From contig JAQVDF010000084.1 of NCBI GenBank assembly GCA_028698405.1, positions 1 to 7,309 on the forward strand: DNA of 7,309 bases, read 5' to 3'. Made by a program: the position numbers and the translations under genes. The DNA is from Phenylobacterium sp. Lineage in GTDB: Bacteria > Pseudomonadota > Alphaproteobacteria > Caulobacterales > Caulobacteraceae. Of this stretch, positions 1 through 7,309 are shown in pieces. The notes beneath the pieces were generated by a model. That model made no database searches and had not been told where the DNA came from. It saw only the letters and a list, made by a program, of their open reading frames with translations. Position 1 is the first letter of the stretch. The number at the start of each line of letters is the position of its first letter.

Positions 1-296
1 ACCGGGAAGTACTCCGTGCGGTTGGGCATGAAGAGCGCCACCACCTGGCCGCGCCGCAGGCCCATCCCCTTGGCCCAGTGGGCGAAGCGGTTGGCCATGG
101 CGTCGATCTCGCCATAGTTCAGGGTGCGGCCCTCGAAGGTCATGGCCGGGCGGCCACGCCACTTCTCCACCGCCGCCTGCAGATCGTCGCACAGCAGGTT
201 TTTCGAATCAGGGGCGATGGTCTTGACCCGCCCCAAAGTGCGACGCAGTCCGCGCACGAACCTCAGGTCACGCTGCAGCCGAGCCTTCAGACTCAT
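1..296 (-). CDS. Long-chain acyl-CoA synthetase, N-terminal part (cut by window edge)
   Basis: This is the first 98 codons of an AMP-forming acyl-CoA ligase, which would activate fatty acids (or a related carboxylic acid) to CoA thioesters at the cost of ATP. The start is the ATG at 296-294, preceded by GGAGGG (306-301) with 4 bases between. The peptide opens MSLKARLQRDLRFVRGL and continues with KWRGRPAMTFEGRTLNYGEID, ANRFAHWAKGMGLRRGQ and VALFMPNRTEYF. That series (entry strand, 'Y.E.D..aNr.A', 'G...G..VAl..pN..ey') is the standard N-terminal signature of the ANL superfamily. The basic, amphipathic first 30 residues resemble the FATP/very-long-chain acyl-CoA synthetase branch common in Caulobacterales. 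The catalytic P-loop and adenylate motifs lie outside the window, so the substrate cannot be judged. It is divergent from the HAD hydrolase. Family assignment is firm; the exact acyl substrate is inference. Confidence 0.86.
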   Translation of the reverse strand, partial: MSLKARLQRDLRFVRGLRRTLGRVKTIAPDSKNLLCDDLQAAVEKWRGRPAMTFEGRTLNYGEIDAMANRFAHWAKGMGLRRGQVVALFMPNRTEYFP

Positions 297-481
297 CTAA
301 CCCTCCGACGGAACCGCCAGCTTGGCGGCGTTCGCGGGAGGGTCAAGGCGGACCGACCCTGCGCGCTCTGACAACTCCGTCACCACCGCCTCGGACGTGG
401 CCGGCAGGCTCGCCGGTCAGCCTCTCCGGGGCGTTGACGTGCGGCGTTAACGCGCGCCGGCCGGGGGAGTAGAGTGCGCGC
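297..481. other. Divergent intergenic region between acyl-CoA synthetase and HAD hydrolase
   Basis: This 185-base spacer must hold the promoters of both flanking genes. It contains a short perfect hairpin at 314-328 (CCGCCA / TGGCGG, three-base loop) just upstream of the acyl-CoA synthetase Shine-Dalgarno. It also contains the palindrome GCGTTAACGC (444-453), preceded 13 bases earlier by the near-copy GCGTTGACG (431-439). No convincing minus-strand promoter was found. No protein-coding frame with a credible start and composition was seen. Confidence 0.5.
447..475 (+). promoter_or_regulatory. Candidate sigma-70 promoter of the HAD hydrolase, possibly leaderless
   Basis: TTAACG (447-452) and TAGAGT (470-475) are separated by exactly 17 bases, and each matches the housekeeping -35/-10 consensus at four of six positions. 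Transcription starting about seven bases after the -10 box would begin at or next to the GTG at 482, giving an mRNA with no leader. The purine run GGGGGAG (463-469) could otherwise act as a Shine-Dalgarno at a 12-base spacing, which is long. The two readings exclude each other. Both are inferred from sequence alone. Confidence 0.35.
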
Positions 482-1198
482 GTGACGAGCCTCCCCCGCG
501 CCATCCTGTTCGACCTCGACGACACGATCATCAGCGCCGGACCGCGCAGCCTGCTGTTGCGCACCCTGGCCGAGGAGATCGCCCACCTCCTGCCGATGCC
601 GCCCGAGGAAGCCGCCCAGGCGTTGGAGGCGGCCAACCGCGAGTTCTGGTCCGACCAGGAGCGGCACCGCCAGTGGCGCTTCCGGCTGCAGGCGGCGCGG
701 GTGGCGATCGTCGAGCAGGCGTTCGAGCGCTGGCGCCCGCAGGCGCCCGGCCTGACGCGTGAGGTCGCCTACGCGTTCGGGGCGCGGTTCCATCGGTTGC
801 GGGAGGAGAACGCCTGCTTCCCCGGCGCAGTCGAGACCATCGACGAGTTGAGGGCGCGCGGCGTGCGCCTTGCCCTGGTGACCAATGGCGCGGCCGACGC
901 ACAGCGCGCCAAGGTCGCTCGCTTCGACCTCGCCCGCCGCTTCGACCACGTGCAGATCGAGGGCGAGGCCGGCTTCGGCAAGCCGGAAGAGCGCGCCTAC
1001 CGCCACGCCATGGAAGCGCTCGGCATCCATCCCGAGGACACCTGGATGGTCGGCGACAACCTCGAATGGGAGGTCGCGGCCCCTCAACGGCTCGGCATAT
1101 TCGGCATCTGGCACGACCACCTCGGCGAGGGCCTCCCGTCCGGCGTGGACGTCCGCCCCGACCGCATCATCCGCACCCTGCCCGAACTGCTGGGCTGA
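482..1198 (+). CDS. HAD superfamily hydrolase (subfamily IA), probable small-molecule phosphatase
   Basis: This is a 238-residue cytosolic haloacid-dehalogenase-type hydrolase, of normal length for subfamily IA with a helical C1 cap. All four HAD motifs are visible. Motif I is FDLDDT, with the nucleophile Asp11 and acid/base Asp13. Motif II is LVTNGA with Thr134. Motif III is GKPEERAY with Lys167. Motif IV is MVGDNLEWEV with Asp192 and Glu195, coordinating magnesium. Residues of about 20-105 form the alpha-helical cap that sets substrate choice. Such enzymes usually dephosphorylate metabolites or nucleotides (YjjG and phosphoglycolate phosphatase are relatives), but nothing here fixes the substrate. 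The start is GTG at 482; the other nearby GTG (474) is out of frame. The gene stands alone, divergent from the acyl-CoA synthetase, and is followed by a 320-base gap. Confidence 0.9.
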   Translation: MTSLPRAILFDLDDTIISAGPRSLLLRTLAEEIAHLLPMPPEEAAQALEAANREFWSDQERHRQWRFRLQAARVAIVEQAFERWRPQAPGLTREVAYAFGARFHRLREENACFPGAVETIDELRARGVRLALVTNGAADAQRAKVARFDLARRFDHVQIEGEAGFGKPEERAYRHAMEALGIHPEDTWMVGDNLEWEVAAPQRLGIFGIWHDHLGEGLPSGVDVRPDRIIRTLPELLG

Positions 1199-1518
1199 CG
1201 CGCGCCCCGCCCCCGCAAAGCCGCGGAGGGAAGCATCGCCACATGGCCGATACGATGGCCACGCCGACACATCAGGACTTCCCGCGCCAGGATGTAACCC
1301 CCCATCGATCCCGAACCTTCGATGTTCGCGCAGACTCCGATCTACGCACGATCGACGGGCAAGCGGCGCAAGGCGCGTATGGCTCAGCCCAGACCGGCCG
1401 TCGCCGCCGAGCCTGCGACCGATCTGCCTTGCGCTGGCGTGTCACATCCCCTCGGGACTCAGGCTTTCGTTAAGAGGAAGCGTCTAGTCTGATCCCGCGT
1501 CGTTTGGGGGCTTTCGAC
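1199..1518. other. Gap of about 320 bases, no convincing gene; one doubtful 76-codon frame
   Basis: The gap separates the HAD gene from the small membrane protein gene. The only frame with a plausible ribosome site is ATG 1243 to stop 1473 on the plus strand (76 residues, MADTMATPTHQDFPRQDV...), with GGAGGG at 1225-1230, 12 bases upstream. Its later half is rich in Arg, Ser and Ala and looks like translated non-coding DNA, with no hydrophobic core or recognisable domain, so I do not call it a gene. The stretch is less uniformly GC-rich than the neighbouring genes. Two GACTC sites (1334-1338 and 1456-1460) fit the CcrM methylation motif GANTC of Caulobacterales; whether they matter is unknown. 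No clear sigma-70 promoter or T-tract terminator is visible. Confidence 0.4.
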
Positions 1519-1728
1519 ATGCACAAGATCCTGTTCAGCCAGGAAGGCGCCGAGTGGGCCACCGCCCTGCTCGTGTTCGTCTGCGGCGCCGCCGCGGGCC
1601 ACTACGCCTCCGAGGGCATGAACGCGGTCCAGTGGGCCGGCGCCGCCACCGCGGTGCTGGGCTCGGTCACCGCCGCCGTCGCCGTCCGCGTCTGGCCGGC
1701 CCCGGTTCGCGAAACCGCGGACGAGTAA
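1519..1728 (+). CDS. Small two-helix membrane protein, unknown function
   Basis: This 69-residue protein is not recognised. Two hydrophobic, Ala/Gly-rich segments are visible, at about residues 12-29 (ATALLVFVCGAAAGHY) and 39-58 (WAGAATAVLGSVTAAVAV). They are joined by a short turn with His28 and Glu32. Lys3 near the start and Arg57/Arg64 near the end predict both termini in the cytoplasm, a helical hairpin in the inner membrane. The small-residue faces (GAAAG, GAATAVLGS) suggest helix packing or self-association. The ATG at 1519 is preferred over the in-frame TTG at 1504 because GGGGG at 1506-1510 lies eight bases upstream of it. Size and topology resemble small holin-like proteins, but no lysis genes are nearby, so that is only a shape comparison. 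It is monocistronic and convergent with the Qnr-like gene, 20 bases from its stop. Confidence 0.7.
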   Translation: MHKILFSQEGAEWATALLVFVCGAAAGHYASEGMNAVQWAGAATAVLGSVTAAVAVRVWPAPVRETADE

Positions 1729-1748
1729 CTCCCCGCCTCCGAGGCCCG

Positions 1749-2498
1749 CTACTCGGCGTGGACGTCCACGCCGAGCGCGCTCAGCAGCGCATACTGCTGA
1801 TCCAGCGTCACCTTCAGCCCTTCGCGGCTGGCCAGGACCGTCAGGTCCAGACCGCTGACTTCGGCGCCACGCAGGTCGGCGCCGGCAAACCTGGCGTCCG
1901 CCGTCAGCGCCCCGATCAGATCCGCCTCCCGCAGGTCCGCGCCCTCCAGATCGGCGCCGCGCAGATCGGCCTCGCGCAGCCGCGACCGGCGGAAGTCGCC
2001 CTCGGGAACGCGCGCCTCCGACAGGTCGGCCAACTCGAGCATGCAGCCCTCGAAGCGCACGGCGGTGCGCACGACCTTGGGCCCGAAGGCGCGGCCGAAA
2101 TCGGCCCGGTGGAAGCGCGACCCGCGCAGGTTGCAGCCGGTGAACTCGGCCGCGTAGAGGCTCGAGCGGTCGATGTCCGCGAAGGCCAGGTTGCAGCGGG
2201 TGAAGCGCGCCTCGTCCAGCCGGCTGAAGGCGAACTGCACGCCGGCGTGGGTCTCCGGCTCCGAGAAGTCGCAGTCCTCGAACACCGCCTCGCGCAGGTC
2301 GGCGTGGGCGAACCGACAGCCGACCAGCCGGCAGCGGACGAACCGCGCCCCCTGCAGGATCACCGCCGAGAGCTGCGTCTCGCTCAGCGTGCACTCGGTC
2401 AGGACGATGTCGGCTAGGTCGCGCTCGGCCCAGTCCGCCCTCGAGAGGTCGAGGCCGGTCAGGCTGGCTCCCGCCTCCAGCGCGATCCCGCCCGACAC
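1749..2498 (-). CDS. Qnr-like pentapeptide-repeat protein
   Basis: This 249-residue protein is built almost wholly of pentapeptide repeats (A(D/N)LXX type), plainest at residues 176-194 (ADLRGADLEGADLREADL). Such proteins fold as a right-handed quadrilateral beta-helix. The layout follows Qnr proteins, which protect DNA gyrase and topoisomerase IV from quinolones. The repeats are broken by a loop-A-like stretch at about 79-91 (SEPETHAGVQFAF) and a loop-B-like stretch at about 136-147 (AFGPKVVRTAV). The chain ends in a helix, LDQQYALLSALGV (232-244), resembling the Qnr C-terminal dimerisation tail YQASLLMERLGI. Loop A, the next repeats and loop B occur in the same order as in QnrB; this was recalled and aligned by eye. 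It is slightly longer than the Qnr family (about 215 residues), with extra N-terminal residues and repeats. The GTG at 2498 lies 3 bases after the thiC stop, with GGAG (2508-2505) inside thiC, implying translational coupling. Gyrase protection is inference. Confidence 0.85.
   Translation of the reverse strand: MSGGIALEAGASLTGLDLSRADWAERDLADIVLTECTLSETQLSAVILQGARFVRCRLVGCRFAHADLREAVFEDCDFSEPETHAGVQFAFSRLDEARFTRCNLAFADIDRSSLYAAEFTGCNLRGSRFHRADFGRAFGPKVVRTAVRFEGCMLELADLSEARVPEGDFRRSRLREADLRGADLEGADLREADLIGALTADARFAGADLRGAEVSGLDLTVLASREGLKVTLDQQYALLSALGVDVHAE
1752..1775. repeat. Perfect 24-base palindrome at the 3' end of the Qnr-like gene
   Basis: CTCGGCGTGGAC (1752-1763) is followed immediately by its exact reverse complement GTCCACGCCGAG (1764-1775), with no spacer. 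On the minus strand it is the last eight sense codons (LGVDVHAE), and the TAG follows directly. It also lies just downstream of the convergent small membrane gene. As RNA it could form a strong hairpin at the 3' end of both transcripts, so a bidirectional terminator or mRNA-end stabiliser is plausible, although no U-tract follows on either strand. As DNA a perfect palindrome could also be a protein site. Confidence 0.6.
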
Positions 2499-2501
2499 CG
2501 A

Positions 2502-4391
<1,890 letters not shown>

Positions 4392-4409
4392 TCAATTACG
4401 CGCCGCACG

Positions 4410-4503
4410 TCCGGTTCCCATCCCTTCGCCGGCATGACCCGGATCAGGTTCGACGGGTCGCGGGCTCACCCGCCTCTCAGCCGCTCGAGCGCGGCCCCCC
4501 GGA
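4410..4503 (-). ncRNA. TPP riboswitch (THI element) aptamer upstream of thiC
   Basis: Read on the minus strand, the leader contains the conserved THI-box blocks in order: GGGGGGCCGC, then GCGGCTGAGAGG (pyrimidine-sensing CTGAGA), a GCGGG/CCCGC hairpin in the variable P3a position, ACCCGTCGAACCTGATC, and CCGGGTCATGCCGGCGAAGGGA (pyrophosphate-sensing arm). TCCGG (4503-4499) can pair with CCGGA (4414-4410) to close P1. The element binds thiamine pyrophosphate and normally turns off thiamine synthesis genes when the cofactor is abundant. Its place directly before thiC matches that role, and the Qnr-like gene downstream should fall under the same control. Confidence 0.95.
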
Positions 4504-4571
4504 GAAAGACCGCAAGACTAGTGGCGAACTGCGCCGGGCGCCAGAGCTCGTCGCCCCGCGTTCGCCCGGAG

Positions 4572-4598
4572 TAGAATGGGTCCAATAGGAGAGACGAT
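4572..4598 (+). promoter_or_regulatory. Candidate -10 box and ribosome site of the lipoprotein gene
   Basis: TAGAAT (4572-4577) matches the -10 consensus at five of six bases, but no good -35 is visible 16-18 bases upstream. AGGAG (4586-4590) stands eight bases before the ATG at 4599 and supports that start. Transcription from this box would give a leader of about 15 bases. The divergent thiC promoter must lie in the same 95-base spacer; I could not place it. Confidence 0.35.
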
Positions 4599-6021
<1,423 letters not shown>

Positions 6022-6044
6022 ACCTGGTCCTTTCGTCTGACCGC

Positions 6045-6401
6045 TCAGCGGCCCCCGCGACTCGCTGCGCGCACTCGCGCGTTCGAAGCGTCGAGCCGAC
6101 TATCCGGGATCGAGGTGAAACCGCCAAGGTCCGCGCGCGAGGCAGGCGCGCCGGCGCGCTCGATCGGCGCAGGGACCGCCGGGCGCTGTCGCTGGAGCTC
6201 CAGTTGCCGTTCGGCGCGCTCGGTCTGCAGCCGCATCTCCATGGCGGTCATCTGGTTCTGCAGGTCGATGATGCGGTTGCGCAGCATGTCCTGCTGGGCG
6301 CGCAGCTCCGCCTCGCGCGCGACCCAGTCGGGATCGTAGGGCGCGGGCTGCGCCGCGGCGGGCGCGGCGAACAGGGCGGCGGCGAGGATCAGGCGGCGCA
6401 T
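6045..6401 (-). CDS. Secreted coiled-coil protein, unknown function
   Basis: This 118-residue protein begins with a clear Sec signal peptide (MRRLILAAALFAAPAAAQ, probable cleavage after Ala17), so it should be periplasmic. Residues of about 26-72 (WVAREAELRAQQDMLRNRI... to ...ERAERQLELQRQR) form a heptad-rich, highly charged helix typical of a coiled coil. The remainder is Pro/Ala/Arg-rich and probably disordered. No enzymatic motif is present. The start ATG at 6401 is backed by AGGAGG (6415-6410), eight bases upstream. It sits 52 bases after the TPR gene and 23 bases before the metallopeptidase gene, so it is probably co-transcribed with both. A partner or scaffold role for the neighbouring envelope proteins is a guess from context only. 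Similar short coiled-coil proteins appear in alphaproteobacteria as hypothetical proteins. Confidence 0.8.
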   Translation of the reverse strand: MRRLILAAALFAAPAAAQPAPYDPDWVAREAELRAQQDMLRNRIIDLQNQMTAMEMRLQTERAERQLELQRQRPAVPAPIERAGAPASRADLGGFTSIPDSRLDASNARVRAASRGGR

Positions 6402-6403
6402 CG

Positions 6404-6431
6404 GGCGTTCCTCCTATTCTCCCGGAACGCC
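6404..6431 (-). promoter_or_regulatory. Hairpin overlapping the ribosome site of the coiled-coil gene
   Basis: GGCGTTCC and its exact complement GGAACGCC (plus-strand 6404-6411 and 6424-6431) form an 8-pair stem around a 12-base loop. In the mRNA, the last two bases of the Shine-Dalgarno AGGAGG lie in the stem and the rest in the loop, with the ATG two bases beyond. The structure could dampen translation of this gene relative to its operon neighbours, or mark an mRNA processing point. Confidence 0.4.
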
Positions 6432-6453
6432 ACAGCCGCCGCCAGGGTCCCGC

Positions 6454-7017
6454 TCAGCCGCCGGGGGGCCGGCTGACGGTGAAGCGGACGAGCTGCTCGC
6501 GCGGGGCCGACCATTCCGGCTTCAGCTCCAGGGCCTTCTGGTAGTCGAAATAGGCCGACTTGGCGTCCTCCAGGCCTTCGTAGGCGAGCGCGCGGTTGTA
6601 GTAGGCCTTGGCCGGCTCCTCGACGCCGAGCTCCAGCCCCTTGTTTATCTCGGTGAGGCTGTCGGCGTAGCGCTTTTGTCCGATGTAGGCCGCCCCGCGG
6701 TTGACATAGGCCTCGCCGACATCGGGCTTGAGCCGGATCGCCATGTCGAAGTCCCGCACGGCCTCGGCGTATTGCGCCCGCCGCAACTTGAAGACTCCCC
6801 GGTTGACGTAGGTGCCTGCCCGGTCGCGGACGTTGAGGAACTCGGTCTCCAGCGCGGTCGTGCAGAGGACCTCGTACTCGGCGGCGCTCTCGCCGCGTAT
6901 CGCCGCCTGCGAACAGGCCTGGGCCAGCCCGCCGCCGATGACGGAGACCGCCGCGTTCGCCGATCCGGCGGCGGCCAGGACGACAGCGGCGCCGAGCGCG
7001 GTCAGCTTGAGTTTCAT
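6454..7017 (-). CDS. Exported tetratricopeptide-repeat (TPR) protein
   Basis: This is a 187-residue protein made of a Sec signal peptide (MKLKLTALGAAVVLAAAGSANA, cleavage about residue 22) followed by TPR helices, so it is probably periplasmic. Repeats of 34 residues are visible at roughly 67-100 (AGTYVNRGVFKLRRAQYAEAV...AIRLKP), 101-134 (GEAYVNRGAAYIGQKRYADSL) and 136-168 (AKAYYNRALAYEGLEDAKSAY...ALELKP), each with the W/Y-x2-L/R-G-x2-Y pattern and a Pro at the repeat boundary. TPRs form a superhelical groove for protein binding; nothing shows the partner. Three in-frame ATGs exist (7041, 7026, 7017). I chose 7017 because GGGAG (7031-7027) lies nine bases upstream and the signal peptide then begins properly; from 7026 the same GGGAG would touch the start. 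Two cysteines (35 and 52) in the mature N-terminal part may form a disulfide. It probably heads the cluster ending in the metallopeptidase. Confidence 0.88.
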   Translation of the reverse strand: MKLKLTALGAAVVLAAAGSANAAVSVIGGGLAQACSQAAIRGESAAEYEVLCTTALETEFLNVRDRAGTYVNRGVFKLRRAQYAEAVRDFDMAIRLKPDVGEAYVNRGAAYIGQKRYADSLTEINKGLELGVEEPAKAYYNRALAYEGLEDAKSAYFDYQKALELKPEWSAPREQLVRFTVSRPPGG

Positions 7018-7112
7018 CGCCTTCATCTCCCGCGTCGCCATGGTCCGGCCGGCCTCGGGAGGAGCGCGCCTGGCGCTGAACAGGCGGCGCGCCCGCGATC
7101 GAGGGCGCCCGG

Positions 7113-7156
7113 TTCGCTTGAGCGAAAAGCCTCTTCCCGTAACGCGGGTCTGTCAA
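7113..7156 (-). promoter_or_regulatory. Candidate promoter and palindrome upstream of the TPR gene
   Basis: On the minus strand a perfect TTGACA (7156-7151) is the best -35 box in the window. A matching -10 is not obvious at 16-18 bases. The inverted repeat TTCGCT-CA-AGCGAA (7126-7113) lies where transcription would start or just beyond, so it could be an operator or a short leader hairpin. The leader to the ATG at 7017 would be about 100 bases. Assigning this promoter to the three-gene cluster is inference. Confidence 0.35.
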
Positions 7157-7171
7157 CGCACGGCTTGCTGA

Positions 7172-7192
7172 ACGCGGCTCAGGCTGCCGCGT
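7172..7192 (-). terminator. Short hairpin spanning the transporter stop codon, weak terminator candidate
   Basis: ACGCGGC and GCCGCGT form a 7-pair stem with a seven-base loop that contains the TGA of the transporter gene. Only two T residues follow, so intrinsic termination would be weak. It is the only hairpin between the transporter stop and the next candidate promoter. Confidence 0.3.
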
Positions 7193-7309
7193 CGCGCCGC
7201 GCCTGCCGCAGCTGGCGGGTCTCGCGATAGAGGATGTAGACGCCGCTGGCGGCCACCACGAGCGCGCCGGCGATGGTCGCCGGCCGGGGCAGGTCGCCCC
7301 AGATCAGGA
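7179..7309 (-). CDS. DMT/EamA-family transporter, C-terminal 42 residues (cut by window edge)
   Basis: The visible tail reads LIWGDLPRPATIAGALVVAASGVYILYRETRQLRQ and ends in an Arg/Ala-rich cytoplasmic stub before TGA (7181-7179). The pattern 'WG[DE]..p....GA..I..SG.YI.yRE' is the last transmembrane helix of drug/metabolite transporters of the EamA (RhaT/RarD-like) type, ten-helix inner-membrane exporters. The helix covers ATIAGALVVAASGVYILY, followed by the usual positive-inside residues. The substrate cannot be inferred from this fragment. It lies on the same strand as the TPR gene, 161 bases upstream of it, and a candidate promoter between them suggests separate transcription. Confidence 0.82.
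   Translation of the reverse strand, partial: LIWGDLPRPATIAGALVVAASGVYILYRETRQLRQARRDAAA

Noticed and set aside
441..455. CtrA binding site at GTTAAC
   Set aside because: The CtrA consensus needs a second TTAA seven bases away; only one half is present.
380..1270. Minus-strand frame opposite the HAD hydrolase
   Set aside because: All four HAD motifs are intact on the plus strand; this frame has only biased composition.
1243..1473. Resemblance of MADTMATPTHQDFPRQD to the N-terminus of Rieske iron-sulfur proteins
   Set aside because: The Arg-Arg twin-arginine core and the following hydrophobic helix are missing, and the rest of the frame has no Rieske motifs.
1519..1728. Prophage holin
   Set aside because: Two short helices fit a holin shape, but no endolysin, spanin or other phage gene is in the window.
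7018..7041. Longer start (ATG 7041) for the TPR protein
   Set aside because: It would add eight residues before the signal peptide, and no Shine-Dalgarno lies at a proper distance from it, while GGGAG fits ATG 7017.

Overview
The window looks like ordinary chromosome from a high-GC alphaproteobacterium, most likely of the Caulobacterales (Caulobacter/Phenylobacterium type). The reasons are a very GC-rich base composition with GC-ending codons, several GTG starts, the style of the acyl-CoA synthetase N-terminus, the lipoprotein resembling DUF6491 proteins, and a ThiC whose conserved histidine spacing fits the Caulobacter enzyme. The organism call is an inference from protein style. There is no rRNA, tRNA, CRISPR, transposase or phage gene in the window.

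Layout from left to right. At 1-296 (minus) is the N-terminus of a long-chain acyl-CoA synthetase, cut by the window edge. It diverges from a HAD-family hydrolase at 482-1198 (plus), which has a promoter-like pair so close to its GTG that the mRNA could be leaderless. A gap of about 320 bases follows, then a 69-residue two-helix membrane protein at 1519-1728 (plus). That gene converges on a minus-strand pair: thiC (4328-2502), and 3 bases after it a pentapeptide-repeat protein (2498-1749) with the architecture of Qnr fluoroquinolone-protection proteins. A TPP riboswitch aptamer (4503-4410) precedes thiC, and a hairpin able to bury the thiC Shine-Dalgarno and GTG lies just before the start, so translation should fall when thiamine pyrophosphate is plentiful. 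The Qnr-like gene should be co-transcribed and translationally coupled to thiC.

The right part holds a plus-strand lipoprotein of DUF6491 type (4599-5273). Its reading frame appears to have lost its stop and runs 82 mostly basic residues into the end of the next, convergent gene. That gene closes a three-gene minus-strand cluster of exported or membrane-anchored proteins: a TPR protein (7017-6454), a coiled-coil secreted protein (6401-6045) and a YpfJ-type neutral zinc metallopeptidase (6021-5173). The last 42 residues of a DMT/EamA transporter (7309-7179, minus) enter at the right edge.

The most interesting points are the coupling of a Qnr-like protein to TPP-controlled thiC, the SD/start-sequestering hairpin behind the riboswitch, a perfect 24-base palindrome occupying the last eight codons of the Qnr-like gene, and the apparent stop-codon loss with dense hairpins between the lipoprotein and the metallopeptidase.
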